NCBI RefSeq assembly: GCF_004421005.1
Contig: NZ_CP038026.1
Coordinates: forward strand, 2,790,001-2,854,000
DNA: 64,000 nucleotides
Reading direction: 5' to 3'
Source: Pseudoduganella plicata
GTDB lineage: Bacteria > Pseudomonadota > Gammaproteobacteria > Burkholderiales > Burkholderiaceae_D
The position numbers and the translations under genes were made by a program. This document shows positions 1 through 9,887 of the stretch, piece by piece. Within the stretch, counting starts at the first letter, position 1; each line of letters begins with the position of its first letter. The notes under the pieces were generated by a model. That model saw only the letters and a list, made by a program, of their open reading frames with translations, made no database searches and was not told where the DNA came from.

Positions 1-3000
1 CTGCCGCCCGCGACCAGCAGCACGACCTGCGTCACCGCCAGTGTCAGCGGCAGGTGGATCGTGAAGCGGGTGCCCTGTCCACCGGTGCTGGCAGTGTCGA
101 CACGGCCGCCCAGCGCCTGCGCTTCCGAGCGCACGACGTCCATGCCGACACCGCGTCCGGCCAGCTCCGTCAGCGTATCTGCCGTCGAAAAGCCGGGCTG
201 GAAGATCAGGTCCGCCACCGCCACGTCATCCACCTTGTCGGCATCGTCGGCAAGCAGTCCCAGGCTGCGGCCCTTGGCGCGGATGCGGTCCAGGTCAAGG
301 CCGCCGCCGTCGTCGGAAAACTCCAGCACGATCTCGTTGCCCTGCTGGCTGACCTGCACCAGCAGCTCGCCGGTTTCCCCCTTGCCGGCCGCCACCCGCG
401 CCGCGCGCGGTTCGATGCCGTGCACGATGGCGTTACGCAGCAGGTGTTCGAACGGCGCCGCCATCCGTTCCAGCACGCTGCGGTCCATCTCGACCGAACC
501 GCCGCGGATGTCCAGGTTGACGCGCTTGTCCATCTCCTTGGCCGTCTGGCGCGCCACGCGGTACAGGCGCTCGGCGATGCTGCCGAAGGGGACCATCCGC
601 ACGCGCATCAGGTCGCGCTGCAGATCGCGCGTCATGCGCGCCTGCTGCACCAGGTCGTCGCTGGCGCTGTCCACCGAGCGCGCCAGGCTGTCGTGGAACG
701 AGCCCACGTCGTCGACGCTTTCGGCCATCATCCGCGTCAGTTCCTGCAGCCGCGTAAAACGGTCGAATTCGAGCGGATCGAATTCGCGCTCGCCGGCGAT
801 CGACAGGCGCGACGCAATCTGCGACTCGGCCTGCACCTCCACCTCGCGCAACTGGCGGCGCAGCCGGTTCAGGTTTTCATTGAAGTCGGCCAGCGAGGTG
901 CGCAGCACGCCCACCTCGTTCTCCAGCCGGGATCGGGCGATTGCCACCTCGCCCGCCTGGTTGACGAGCCGGTCAAGAATGTCGGCGCGCACGCGAACCA
1001 GCGGCGCGGGTGCACTGCCGCCTTCGGCCGCCGGCACCGGCTGCGCTTCCTCCACCGGCGCGGGGTGCTGCAATTGCTCGAACAGCAGCAGCGCATGGTC
1101 GTAATGCCCCAGCAGCTGTTCGAACGCGGACGGCGTCGCGCTGCCGCCGGCAGCCATCGACTCGACGTGCGTTTCGATTTCATGCGCGTGCTGGCCCAGC
1201 CGCATGGCGCCCGCCATCCGCGCGCTGCCCTTGAGCGTATGCAGTACGCGCTGCAGCGTGTTGGCGTGCGCCAGCTCGGCCGGCGCCGCCTGCCACGCGC
1301 GCAGCGCAGCGCCCACCTGCGGCAGCAGATCGGCGCCCTCCTCCAGGAACACGGGCAGCAGGTCGGCATCGAGTTCGTCGTCCACGGGTGTGGCCAGCGC
1401 ATCGGATCCGGTCGGCAGCGCCAGCACTTCGACATCCGTTTCCGCGGCAGGCGGTTCCTCCGGCTGGACTGGCGCTTGCGCCGCCGCGGGCGGCAGCGGT
1501 TCCGACACTGGTTCCATCGCTGGTTCCAGGCCCTCTTCCGGTTCGACGGCGGGCGCTTCCGGCGCTGGTTCCCCAACCGCCTCCGGCTCGGCGCCAGGCG
1601 CCGCGAGCGCGCCCGAGAACAGGTTGTCGATATTGTCGGCCGGCGCCGCCGCCTGCGTCAGCGGCGGCTCGGCAAACGCATCGTCGAAGGCGGACGCGAA
1701 CAGGTCGTCGATGCTTTCGTCCTGCGTGGCCAGTTGCGGGCGCAAGGGCAGCGGCGTGCCGCGTGCCGGCAGCGGCGGGGGATCGGCCAGCAGCGCGCGA
1801 TACGTGTCCGCGAACAGCGCATCGAGACGTGCCGCCAGTTCGTCCACCGGGGCCGGTGGCGGCGTTGGCTCTGCCGTTGCCTGCGGCGTGGGCTGTGGCG
1901 TTGCCTCCTCGGCCAGCATGCTGTCCAGCCGCGCGGCCAGCACCTCGCCCGAGGCCGGCGTGCGAGCCAGGTCCCCGCGCAGCTTGTCCAGCGCAGCGAT
2001 CAGTTCCGGCTGTTCGGCCGGCATCTCGCCCGCCGCGAAAGCCTTCACCATCTGGCGCATGCGCGCCAGCGTGAAGTCGAACAGGTCGTGCTGGGCCGGA
2101 TCCGGCTGCACCACCGGCTCCTGCTGCGCCTGCAGTACCACTTCCAGCGCATACGACAGCTCGCGCAGCGCCTTGAAGCCGACCGTGGCCGAAGCTCCCG
2201 TCAGCGTGTGTACGGCCTGCAGCGTGTTGGGGTCGAGGCTGCGGCCGGGCGCATCGCGCCACGCGGCAAACTCGGCCTCCAGCCGCGCCGTCAGATCCTG
2301 CGCTTCGGCCGTGTAGATCGAGAACAGAGCGCCGGGGACGGCCAGGCGACCGACAAACACCATGTCGTTGGTCGCCCGCTCCGGCTGGCCCGCCGTCGCC
2401 GCGTCCTCCGTTGCCGCCTCGTTCATCGCCATGCTATCCGTCATCGGTTCGGACGGCACCGCTTCGTTCGTCGCCGCTTCGTCCGTGACGTATGGCGCCG
2501 ATGGCGGCGGTTCGAACGCCTGCGGCACCCGCGCCGGCACGAACTGCCCGCCTTCGCGCACGCGCGCGGCCGCGTCAATCACGGCGGACGCGCTGCGCGG
2601 CGAAATCCCCTTGGCCACCAGCTCGCCGACCCAGGCATCGAGTTCGGCGGCGACCCATTCCAGCAGGCCAAACAGCGCCTCGGTGACGGGCCGCTCCTCG
2701 GCCAGCCACACGTTCATCGTCTTCTCGACCGCGCCCGCGCTGTCGGCGAACTGGTTCAGTCCCACCATCCGGCCGCTGCCTTTCAGGGTGTGGAACGAGC
2801 GGCGCAGCATCGCCAGGTTTTCCACAGTGCCCGCATCGAGGCGCGGCTGCGCCAGGGTCATGTCGATAAACGCCAGCACTTCCTGCGCTTCGCCGATGAA
2901 TATTTCCAGCAGCTCCGCTTCGATGGCCGCGTCGGCCGGGCCGCCGATGCTTGACGGTGGCGCTTCGGGAACCGCCAGCGGGGCCGGAGGCGGCACCTCT

Positions 3001-4736
3001 TCCTCCAGCACGGGAATCGTCTCCGCGCCGACGATCTTGCGGAACGGGATGGCGCGGAACGTCCCCTGCGCCTCGTCGAACGCGAATCGCTCCCGGGCGC
3101 CGTCCGCGTTCTGCGCCAGCATGTCGACAAAGAACCCCAGCGCGCCGATATTGCGGGCGATCGCCTCGAGCGTCGCGGCATCGGCCACGCCGTCGGCGAT
3201 GCGCGCGACCTCGTTGCGCACGTGGCGCGCCGCGCGCGCCGCTTCTTCCTGATCGGCCACCGCCAGCGCGCCTTCCAGTCCGTGCATCACGCTGTCCAGC
3301 GAATGCAGGTCCGCATCGCCCGCGGCGTGCAGGTCGTCCAGCACCTTCTCGACGTGGCGCAGCGCCGTCTTCATTTCCTGCGCCAGCGCGATCGCCGTGT
3401 CGTCCTGGCGCAGCCGCTGCGCCAGGCCACTCTGCCATTGCGCCGGTTCGGGCGGCACTTCGCCGGCCACCAGCGCCTGCAGCCGCGCCCCGATCGTGTC
3501 CGCATGGGCCACGAAGTCGTCCGGCAGGTGGCGGATCTGTTCCAGCCCGTGGCCGGCGAACAGCAGCGCCGTTGCCATCTCCAGTCCCAGCTCCTCGCTG
3601 CGTCCGGATGCGGCAGCCGTGTTGGCGGTCAGCGCCAGTTGCCGGATCAGGGCGCCCAGCGCGGGCACGTTCAGCTTGTCGCTGGCGGCGGAAACGAGTG
3701 CCAGCGTCTGGCCGAATTCGGCGTTCAGCGACGCCGGCGCTTCCGGTTGTTCCAGGCGCTGCCAGAGCGCGCGCGCCTGCGTCAGGGCTGCCTTGGCCCG
3801 CGCCAGCGCGTCCAGGTCGAGCTGGCCGTAGCGTTTCGTTTCATAGTCGGGCGGGACGAGACCCTCCAGGTGCCAGGCCTCGCGCACCTGTCGCGCCAGC
3901 GGCGGCAAGGTGTCCGGTGCGGCGGCAGCAACCAGGAACAGCGCGTCGCGCAGCACCGCTTCCGGGGTCTCGGGCGTGCCCTGCGCCAGGCGGCGCAATT
4001 GCAGATTGACGTGGCCGAACAGCTGCTTCGCATACAGCCCGGCGGGCACGTGGCCGGCCGCGACCAGCTCCGCGAACGACTGCAGCGCCAGCCAGAACGC
4101 ATGCGCCCGCGCGTCCGGCTGCGCGGCCGCCACGTCCGCGAGCACGTCGCGCAGCGGCGCCGCATGGGCGGCTTCGCCCGACTTCAGGTACGGCAGCAGC
4201 GCCCGCTCGAAGCGCAGGCGCAGCGCGCCGAAATCGGCCGCCGTGGCGCCTTCCGGCACCGGCATCGCAGCCCAGCGGGCCAGGTCCGGGAAGAACAGGT
4301 CGGCCGGATGAATGCGCTGCGCGCCCAGCAGCGCCTGCATGTCGCGGTAGAACGGGAACAGCCGCACGGGCTGGAAGGGGGCACCGCCCAGCAGCTCTTC
4401 GAGGTATTCGATGACGGCCTGGTACAGCGCGGCGACAACCTGCACGTGTTCAAGGCTGCATTTGAGCGTGCCCGCCTTGAAGTGCTCCAGCGCCTCCTCG
4501 GCCAGCTGCGTCATCAGCACGACGCCGTCGGCATCGACCATCAGCAGTGCGCCATGGGCCTGGTGCAGGTGCGACTTGGCGTGGCGCAGTGCCGTGGCCT
4601 GATCTTCCGGTTCCAGCCCGCCCGCTTCGAACAGGGCGGTGCGGGACCGGCCCAGCGCTTCGCGGATCTCGACCATGACCCAGGACAGCGGGCCGGGATC
4701 GAACTGGTTGGACATCGAAAAATCGTGTTGGATCAT
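1..4736 (-). CDS. pilL: Chemotaxis-type hybrid histidine kinase PilL/ChpA (3' end beyond window)
   Basis: CheA-like kinase of the type IV pilus chemosensory (Pil-Chp) system. The frame is open from ATG 4736 to the left edge (about 1578 residues in the window), checked in frame at several motifs. Hpt phosphotransfer sites are visible as FHTLKGSGRM (His about 649), VHTLTGAS (His about 843, variant without Lys) and LHTLKGSARM (His about 1166). A long Pro/Ala/Glu-rich linker lies between the last two. An HATPase domain follows near residue 1430 (HLLRNAIVHG N-box, then FSDDGGGLD), and the sequence leaves the window at the start of the CheW-like domain. A C-terminal receiver is expected but not seen. 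It is last in the run pilG-H-I-J-L, 17 bp after pilJ. By family knowledge it is autophosphorylated under PilJ control and passes phosphate to PilG and PilH, governing twitching. Confidence 0.93.
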   Translation of the reverse strand, partial: MIQHDFSMSNQFDPGPLSWVMVEIREALGRSRTALFEAGGLEPEDQATALRHAKSHLHQAHGALLMVDADGVVLMTQLAEEALEHFKAGTLKCSLEHVQVVAALYQAVIEYLEELLGGAPFQPVRLFPFYRDMQALLGAQRIHPADLFFPDLARWAAMPVPEGATAADFGALRLRFERALLPYLKSGEAAHAAPLRDVLADVAAAQPDARAHAFWLALQSFAELVAAGHVPAGLYAKQLFGHVNLQLRRLAQGTPETPEAVLRDALFLVAAAAPDTLPPLARQVREAWHLEGLVPPDYETKRYGQLDLDALARAKAALTQARALWQRLEQPEAPASLNAEFGQTLALVSAASDKLNVPALGALIRQLALTANTAAASGRSEELGLEMATALLFAGHGLEQIRHLPDDFVAHADTIGARLQALVAGEVPPEPAQWQSGLAQRLRQDDTAIALAQEMKTALRHVEKVLDDLHAAGDADLHSLDSVMHGLEGALAVADQEEAARAARHVRNEVARIADGVADAATLEAIARNIGALGFFVDMLAQNADGARERFAFDEAQGTFRAIPFRKIVGAETIPVLEEEVPPPAPLAVPEAPPSSIGGPADAAIEAELLEIFIGEAQEVLAFIDMTLAQPRLDAGTVENLAMLRRSFHTLKGSGRMVGLNQFADSAGAVEKTMNVWLAEERPVTEALFGLLEWVAAELDAWVGELVAKGISPRSASAVIDAAARVREGGQFVPARVPQAFEPPPSAPYVTDEAATNEAVPSEPMTDSMAMNEAATEDAATAGQPERATNDMVFVGRLAVPGALFSIYTAEAQDLTARLEAEFAAWRDAPGRSLDPNTLQAVHTLTGASATVGFKALRELSYALEVVLQAQQEPVVQPDPAQHDLFDFTLARMRQMVKAFAAGEMPAEQPELIAALDKLRGDLARTPASGEVLAARLDSMLAEEATPQPTPQATAEPTPPPAPVDELAARLDALFADTYRALLADPPPLPARGTPLPLRPQLATQDESIDDLFASAFDDAFAEPPLTQAAAPADNIDNLFSGALAAPGAEPEAVGEPAPEAPAVEPEEGLEPAMEPVSEPLPPAAAQAPVQPEEPPAAETDVEVLALPTGSDALATPVDDELDADLLPVFLEEGADLLPQVGAALRAWQAAPAELAHANTLQRVLHTLKGSARMAGAMRLGQHAHEIETHVESMAAGGSATPSAFEQLLGHYDHALLLFEQLQHPAPVEEAQPVPAAEGGSAPAPLVRVRADILDRLVNQAGEVAIARSRLENEVGVLRTSLADFNENLNRLRRQLREVEVQAESQIASRLSIAGEREFDPLEFDRFTRLQELTRMMAESVDDVGSFHDSLARSVDSASDDLVQQARMTRDLQRDLMRVRMVPFGSIAERLYRVARQTAKEMDKRVNLDIRGGSVEMDRSVLERMAAPFEHLLRNAIVHGIEPRAARVAAGKGETGELLVQVSQQGNEIVLEFSDDGGGLDLDRIRAKGRSLGLLADDADKVDDVAVADLIFQPGFSTADTLTELAGRGVGMDVVRSEAQALGGRVDTASTGGQGTRFTIHLPLTLAVTQVVLLVAGG

Positions 4737-4753
4737 GCTTGCCTCGGGCTTGT

Positions 4754-7078
4754 TCAAGATACGATGCGGAACCGCGACACGGAGTTTTTCAACTCCTGCG
4801 CCAGCACCGACAGCCGGTGTACCGACTGCGCCGTGTGCTGCGTGCCTTCCTTGGTCTGTTCCGTCACCTGCAGAATATGCTGGATGTTGCAGGCCACGTC
4901 GGTGGCCGACGTGGCCTGCGTGCCGGTGGCCTGGGCCATGCCCTGGATCAGCTCCGCCAGCCGGTTCGATACGTGCGAGATGTCTGCCAGGGCAGTGCCG
5001 GCCGCGTCGGACAGGCGCGCGCCCTCGACCACGCCCTGCGTGGATTTTTCCATGGCGGCGACCGCGTCGTGCGTATCGGCCTGGATGGCGCGCACCAGCG
5101 CGCCGATCTGCTTGGCCGCCTCGGCGGACCGTTCGGCCAGCCGCTGCACCTCTTCGGCCACGACGGAAAAGCCGCGCCCCGCCTCGCCGGCCGACGCGGC
5201 CTGGATGGCCGCGTTCAATGCCAGCACGTTGGTCTGTTCCGTGATGTCCGTGATCAGTTCCGTGATCTCGCCGATTTCCTGCGACGATTCGCCCAGGCGC
5301 TTGATGCGCTTCGATGTTTCCTGGATCTGCTCGCGGATTTCATGCATGCCGGCGATCGCGTCCTGCACGGCGTCGGCCCCCTGCCGCGCGGCGGCGACGG
5401 ACTGGCGCGCCACGTCCGCCGACTCGCTGGCCGAACGCGACACCTCCGTGATTTCTTCCGCCATGCGCACCACGGTGGCGCTGGCGTCCCGGATCTCGCG
5501 GGCCTGCTGCTGCGATGCGTTCAGCAGTTCGCTGGAGATGCCCTGGGCGTGGGTGGACGCCTCCGTCACGTGTTCGGCCGTCACCGTCACACGCCCGACC
5601 AGGCCGCGCAATTCCTCGACCGTGTAGTTGACGGAGTCGGCGATCGCGCCCGTGATGTCTTCCGAGACGGTGGCCTGTACCGTCAGGTCGCCGTCCGCCA
5701 CTTTCTGCAGCTCGTTCATCAGGCGCAGGATCGCCGCCTGGGTCTGCGCATTGGCGGCGCGGGCCTCCTCTTCATGCTGCTGTGCCAGCCGGCGCATCTC
5801 CTCCGCTTCCTGGCGACGCCGTTCCGCGCCGCGCGTGCGGCTGTATGAGTCCTGCAGAAGAACGCGGCCGATGGCGGCGCCCGTCAGCAAGCTCGCCAAT
5901 CCGGCGGCCACCATGAACCAGAACGGCCAGCCCAGCGCTTCCTGCTGGCGGCGGTATGCGTCCAGCAGCGCCGTCAGGTTCCGGCGCAGGTTTTCGTTCT
6001 GCGCGAAGATCAGCCGCTCGGCGTTTTTCGCGGCCGCGAACTTGTCCAGCCGCGTCAGGATGGCATCGGTCTGCGCCTGATACGGCTCGAACTGCGCGCG
6101 CAGCGCCTGCAGGCGCTCGCGCTGCGCCGGATCGCGCGTGGCCGGCAAGCCGAGGCTCGCACTGCCGTTCAGCAGCCCCTCGAGCGTGATGCGAAAGATC
6201 GTCACGTCGCGCCCCAGCTGGAACGCCGTTTCCGACGCCAGGTTCCCGGCCGTCAGGAACTCGCCGGCGCCGCGGCTCATGCGCTGCGTCAGCATCATCA
6301 GGCGGCCCAGCGCCGCCATCTCGCGCGCCCCGGCGCCACGCTGCAACCGGGCCGCGGCGATCTCCTCCGTCAGCGCCAGCAGCCGCGGGGACGCCTCGTT
6401 CATCAGCTGCAGCGTCTTGTCGACTCCGGCCAGCGCGCCGCGCTGGCGCAGGATCGTATCGGCCGCCTTGCCGGTGGCGGCCCATTGCGCCCGCGCCCGC
6501 GAGACGGCCGCGCGCAGCTCGCCGCTGGCGGCGCTCACGTGGCTGCCCTGGTACGTGCCGCCGCCGGCCATCAGCGCCAGATCGTTGGCCAGCTCGCGCC
6601 GGCTTTCGTCGAGCTGGCGAAAAGCTTCCGCGTTGCCCTGCACCGCGTTCGGCGCCGCCTTGCCGATACGCTGCGAATGCATCAGCGCGTCGCCGGCCAG
6701 CTGCGTGCCGAGCGCGCGGGCCGCGCCGTAACGGACATTGAGCGCGACCAGGGCGGCCGACAGCGCCAGACTGACGGCCAGCGTGCTGACGAGGTAACTG
6801 AGCTGACGCGCGGGCGGCAGGTGGCCGATCAGCGGCAGGCGCAAGCCCATGCCCGTGTCGGCCGCGGCGTCGGCCGAGGCACCGCGGCGGCGCAAGGCAT
6901 CGCGCAGGCGCAGCGGCGCTTCCGAGTCTCGGGACGACATTGCGCCCGCAGGCCGGGCAAACTGGGAGTCGCCGTACGTGCCGAGTTCCGGGTCCGGGCC
7001 GCTGCGCTTTTGCTGCCGATCCTGCTGCTGCCGATCCTGCTGCTGCCGGCCCGCCCGCGAGAAAATCCTGAAAGCCAT
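4754..7078 (-). CDS. pilJ: Type IV pilus methyl-accepting chemotaxis protein PilJ
   Basis: Membrane chemoreceptor of the pilus chemosensory array, 774 residues from ATG 7078. That start is chosen because it lies 32 bp after the pilI stop; the frame stays open upstream, inside pilI. The N terminus is Gln-rich with repeated QQQDR units, encoded by a short DNA repeat near 7010-7045. One membrane segment lies near residue 110 and a second ([19 protein letters not shown]) near residue 395, bracketing a periplasmic PilJ-type sensor domain. HAMP-like and coiled-coil signalling regions follow, with the conserved hairpin tip [17 protein letters not shown] near residue 620. The canonical tip-to-end length and location between pilI and pilL support PilJ over a generic MCP. 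It is expected to couple through PilI to PilL and to sense pilus retraction or surface contact. Confidence 0.93.
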   Translation of the reverse strand: MAFRIFSRAGRQQQDRQQQDRQQKRSGPDPELGTYGDSQFARPAGAMSSRDSEAPLRLRDALRRRGASADAAADTGMGLRLPLIGHLPPARQLSYLVSTLAVSLALSAALVALNVRYGAARALGTQLAGDALMHSQRIGKAAPNAVQGNAEAFRQLDESRRELANDLALMAGGGTYQGSHVSAASGELRAAVSRARAQWAATGKAADTILRQRGALAGVDKTLQLMNEASPRLLALTEEIAAARLQRGAGAREMAALGRLMMLTQRMSRGAGEFLTAGNLASETAFQLGRDVTIFRITLEGLLNGSASLGLPATRDPAQRERLQALRAQFEPYQAQTDAILTRLDKFAAAKNAERLIFAQNENLRRNLTALLDAYRRQQEALGWPFWFMVAAGLASLLTGAAIGRVLLQDSYSRTRGAERRRQEAEEMRRLAQQHEEEARAANAQTQAAILRLMNELQKVADGDLTVQATVSEDITGAIADSVNYTVEELRGLVGRVTVTAEHVTEASTHAQGISSELLNASQQQAREIRDASATVVRMAEEITEVSRSASESADVARQSVAAARQGADAVQDAIAGMHEIREQIQETSKRIKRLGESSQEIGEITELITDITEQTNVLALNAAIQAASAGEAGRGFSVVAEEVQRLAERSAEAAKQIGALVRAIQADTHDAVAAMEKSTQGVVEGARLSDAAGTALADISHVSNRLAELIQGMAQATGTQATSATDVACNIQHILQVTEQTKEGTQHTAQSVHRLSVLAQELKNSVSRFRIVS

Positions 7079-7110
7079 TAAAACCCCTCTCACCCGTGGT
7101 GGTTGGCCGG

Positions 7111-7716
7111 CTACCGGCCCACGTGCAGGAAACGCGGTTCGCGTACGAGCAGGGCCAGGTCGAGGCGCTGCCAGGCTTGGCCGGCGCTGTCGGTAAAGGA
7201 CTGCGCCTGCCAGCCCGGTGCCGCGCTGTCCATCGGTACCTCCGTCATGTCGGCCAGCTTGCGCAGCCCGAGCACGCGGGCGACCAGCAGCGCGCACGGC
7301 AAGCCCAGTGCGGGCGCGAACGTGACGATGCGCGCCTCCGGTCCCGGTGGCGTCGCCGCTTCGTCGCGGTAACGCGCCAGGTCGACAATGCCGGTCAGGT
7401 TGCCGCGGATATTGGCCAGGCCCAGATACCAGTCGCACGTCAGCGGAACGGTGGCAATGGCCTGGTGCGACACGATCTCGCCCACCTGCGTCAGGTCGAG
7501 CAGGTAGTGGCGTTGGCCGATCAACACCCCCAGTTCGCGCCCGACGGCCACGGCCTCGCCCTGCGCAGCCTGCATGCGTTCCAGCAGTTGCACCTGGTAC
7601 TGGCGCAGGCGGCTGCGGCGTTCGCCGCCCGCCTCGCCGCCGTCGCTGTCGCTGTCGTCCGCATGGTCCGGCAGGTCCGCGCCGCCGGCCAGCGTCTCGT
7701 CCGCGTCGCCCGTCAT
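7111..7716 (-). CDS. pilI: CheW-like coupling protein PilI
   Basis: 201-residue CheW-domain protein predicted to couple the PilJ receptor to the PilL kinase. The first 35 residues are acidic and Asp/Gly-rich; the CheW fold follows, with the recognisable core [19 protein letters not shown] near residues 100-118. The ATG at 7716 directly abuts the pilH stop codon (TAG-ATG), so translational coupling is likely. Position between pilH and pilJ gives the identity; the acidic N-terminal tail is an extra relative to minimal CheW proteins. Confidence 0.9.
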   Translation of the reverse strand: MTGDADETLAGGADLPDHADDSDSDGGEAGGERRSRLRQYQVQLLERMQAAQGEAVAVGRELGVLIGQRHYLLDLTQVGEIVSHQAIATVPLTCDWYLGLANIRGNLTGIVDLARYRDEAATPPGPEARIVTFAPALGLPCALLVARVLGLRKLADMTEVPMDSAAPGWQAQSFTDSAGQAWQRLDLALLVREPRFLHVGR

Positions 7717-8079
7717 CTAGACCAGTGCCGCGATCTTGGCCAGCAGCTCGGCCGCGTCCACGGGCTTGACGAGATAGTCCTTGGCGCCCTGGCGCAGGCC
7801 CCAGATCTTGTCGGTTTCCTGGTTCTTGCTGGAGCAGATGATGACGGGGACATCCTGCAGCGCCGGATCGCGCGCAATCGAGCGCGTTACCTGGAAGCCG
7901 TTCGCGCCGGGCATTACGACATCCATCAGGATCAGCTGGGGTTTCTCGACACGGATGCGCGTCAGCGCTTCCTCGCCGCTTTCCGCCGTCGCCACCTCGT
8001 AGCCGTTCTTTTCCAGGATATCGGTCAGGTAATAGCGCTCGGTGGGCGAATCGTCGACGATGAGTATTTTCTTGGCCAT
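7717..8079 (-). CDS. pilH: Twitching motility response regulator PilH
   Basis: Stand-alone CheY-like receiver of 120 residues. The acidic pocket is VDDS near the N terminus, the phosphoacceptor Asp lies in [13 protein letters not shown] (about residue 52), the switch Thr/Ser in IICSSK and the conserved Lys in DYLVKPVDA. There is no output domain. In the Pil-Chp system PilH is a phosphate sink or retraction-associated regulator acting alongside PilG. It follows pilG by 16 bp and abuts pilI. Confidence 0.92.
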   Translation of the reverse strand: MAKKILIVDDSPTERYYLTDILEKNGYEVATAESGEEALTRIRVEKPQLILMDVVMPGANGFQVTRSIARDPALQDVPVIICSSKNQETDKIWGLRQGAKDYLVKPVDAAELLAKIAALV

Positions 8080-8095
8080 GCTTGCCTCGCTGGTC

Positions 8096-8491
8096 TTATT
8101 GGCCCGGGCCGGTGTGCTCGCGCACGGCGGCCAGCAGGCTGTCTTTGCTGAAGGGTTTGGTCAGATAGGCCGACGAGCCGACCATGGCGCCGCGCGCGCG
8201 GTCGAACAGGCCGTCCCGGGAGGACAGCATCAGCACCGGAACGGCATGGAATTTCGCACTCTTCTTGATCAGCGCGCAGGTCTGGTAACCGTCCAGCCGG
8301 GGCATCAGGATGTCGCAGAAGATCAGGGCCGGATGGTGGTCGTTGATCTTGGCAAGCGCGTCAAAGCCGTCTTCGGCCAGCACGACCTGGTAGCCGGCCT
8401 GGCTGAGGAAAATCTCGGCGGACCGGCGGATGGTACTGCTGTCGTCGATCACCATGATTTTCATACCTGTCGCTTGCGGCGTTGTCGTCAT
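8096..8491 (-). CDS. pilG: Twitching motility response regulator PilG
   Basis: CheY-like single-domain receiver, 131 residues, first gene of the pilGHIJL run. Visible residues are MVIDDSS (acidic pocket), the phosphoacceptor in IFCDILMPRLDGYQT, LMLSSRDG (switch Ser) and YLTKPFSKD (Lys). In Pseudomonas, PilG promotes pilus extension and cAMP signalling. An alternative start is Met9 (MKIMVIDD), which would drop the short TTTPQATG leader; the longer form is kept because no better ribosome site decides it. Confidence 0.92.
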   Translation of the reverse strand: MTTTPQATGMKIMVIDDSSTIRRSAEIFLSQAGYQVVLAEDGFDALAKINDHHPALIFCDILMPRLDGYQTCALIKKSAKFHAVPVLMLSSRDGLFDRARGAMVGSSAYLTKPFSKDSLLAAVREHTGPGQ

Positions 8492-8694
8492 ATCCGTCCG
8501 TCGTGACCCGATGCTCCCCCGTAAATGGCATCTGAGGCGTACGATAGCACAGGGGTGCGCCCCATGGCGGACAGGTTTTTTATACTAGCGGTATGACCAA
8601 TATTCAGACCGGAAAGATAACACGTGAAAGGCGCTTGCTCTGGCAAAAGCGCGGACAGCGCAGCGGTGGCCGCCGTGCACGGCGGCCATCGGCG
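8492..8694. other. Intergenic region between divergently ending pilG and rubredoxin
   Basis: About 200 bp. It must hold the promoter of the pilGHIJL run (minus strand). Near 8665-8684 is a perfect 20-base palindrome of GGCCGCCG type just past the rubredoxin stop, which could end that transcript, although no T-run follows. No convincing small gene was seen. Confidence 0.4.
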
Positions 8695-8898
8695 TCAGAT
8701 CGCCACCATCTCGAAGTCGTCCTTGCGGGCGCCGCACTCGGGACACGTCCAGTTCATCGGCACGTCGTCCCAGCGCGTGCCGGGCGCGATGCCCTCGTCC
8801 GGCAAGCCTGCTTCTTCGTCGTAGATCCAGCCGCAAATAAGACACATCCAGCTTTTGAATTCCTGTGCCGCGCCACTTTCATTGTTATTGCTGCTCAC
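8695..8898 (-). CDS. Rubredoxin
   Basis: Small iron-only electron carrier, 67 residues. Two Cys pairs form the Fe(SCys)4 site: CLICGWIYDEEAG near residues 19-31 and NWTCPECGARKDDF near 49-62. The ten-residue N-terminal extension rich in Ser/Asn precedes a rubredoxin core of usual length. It is divergent from the ThiD-like gene, with about 55 bp between starts. Redox partners cannot be named from the sequence; rubredoxins of this type serve alkane hydroxylases, respiratory chains or oxidative-stress enzymes. Confidence 0.95.
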   Translation of the reverse strand: MSSNNNESGAAQEFKSWMCLICGWIYDEEAGLPDEGIAPGTRWDDVPMNWTCPECGARKDDFEMVAI

Positions 8899-8954
8899 GT
8901 TCTGCCACCCTCAATAAAGTAAAATGCCGAATCGGGTATCTTAATCTACTGGCC

Positions 8955-9887
8955 GTGCAAAACCAAACTTCTCCTCTCATACTGACCTTCGGTGTGGCCG
9001 ACCCGATCGGCGCGGTGGGCGTGCATGCCGACCTCGGCGTATTCGCGGCGCTGGGCTGCCAGGGCCTGTCGGTAACGACGGCGCTGCTGATCGGCGACAG
9101 CGCCAGGGTCGAAGACCAGCAGCACGTGGAGCCGGACTGGGTTTCCGACCAGGCCAGAGTCGTGCTCGAAGACGCCCAGGTGGCCGCGTTCAAGATCGGT
9201 GCCCTGGACCATATGGAACACATCTCGTCGATCGCCGAAGTGGTGTCCGACTATCCCGACGCGCCGCTGATCCTCGATCCGTTCGGTTCGCAGCTGCCCG
9301 CGCTGGCCGAGGAGACGGACTTCGAGGAACTGCTGACGGTACTGCGCCAGCTGCTCGTGCCGCAGGCCACCCTGCTGATGCTGTCGCAGGTGGAGCTGGG
9401 CCATATCGCCGAAACGTGGCGCGACCTGGCCAACGGCGAAACGATGGCCGACGACGCCCAGCACCTGATCGACCTTGGCTGCGAATACGTGCTCGTGACG
9501 GGCACGCCGGCGGGCACCTCGCGTGCCGAATCGGGCCTGCGCGCCAACACGCTGTACGGCGACGGCGGCATCGTCCGGCACGACCGCTGGCAACACCTGG
9601 CCGGCCCGTTCATCGGCGCCGGCTGCACGCTGTCGGGGGCGATTGCGGCCTACATGGCGCAGGGGATCGACGCGCCGCGCGCCGTCCAGCTGGCGCAGCA
9701 ATACACCCACAATACGCTGCTGCACGCGCGCCGCTACGGCATGGGCCGGCTGGTGCCGGCGCACTTTTACGCGCTGCACGCGCCGGCCGGAAATCTGAAC
9801 CCGGCAACGGCCGCGCACCTGGCGCCACCGGCGCGCAGAAGCAGCAGCACAGATCGCACCAACAGGACCAACAGGACCAAGCAATGA
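8955..9887 (+). CDS. ThiD-like hydroxymethylpyrimidine/phosphomethylpyrimidine kinase
   Basis: Ribokinase-fold protein, 310 residues from GTG 8955; no ATG lies nearby in the conserved part. It aligns with ThiD through [20 protein letters not shown] at the start and the C-terminal anion-hole segment [20 protein letters not shown]. The usual N-terminal GSDSGGGAG loop is replaced here by [10 protein letters not shown], so true HMP-P kinase activity is less certain than for canonical ThiD. The gene overlaps hemL by 4 bp (ATGA), so the two are probably co-translated; a pairing of a pyrimidine/PLP-type kinase with a PLP enzyme is plausible but inferred. Confidence 0.8.
   Translation: MQNQTSPLILTFGVADPIGAVGVHADLGVFAALGCQGLSVTTALLIGDSARVEDQQHVEPDWVSDQARVVLEDAQVAAFKIGALDHMEHISSIAEVVSDYPDAPLILDPFGSQLPALAEETDFEELLTVLRQLLVPQATLLMLSQVELGHIAETWRDLANGETMADDAQHLIDLGCEYVLVTGTPAGTSRAESGLRANTLYGDGGIVRHDRWQHLAGPFIGAGCTLSGAIAAYMAQGIDAPRAVQLAQQYTHNTLLHARRYGMGRLVPAHFYALHAPAGNLNPATAAHLAPPARRSSSTDRTNRTNRTKQ

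Noticed and set aside
54..5848. Long plus-strand open frames (up to 966 codons) across the left end
   Set aside because: They lie antisense to pilL and pilJ, have Arg/His/Gln-rich composition typical of GC-rich antisense frames, and contain no domain. The minus-strand genes carry clear motifs.
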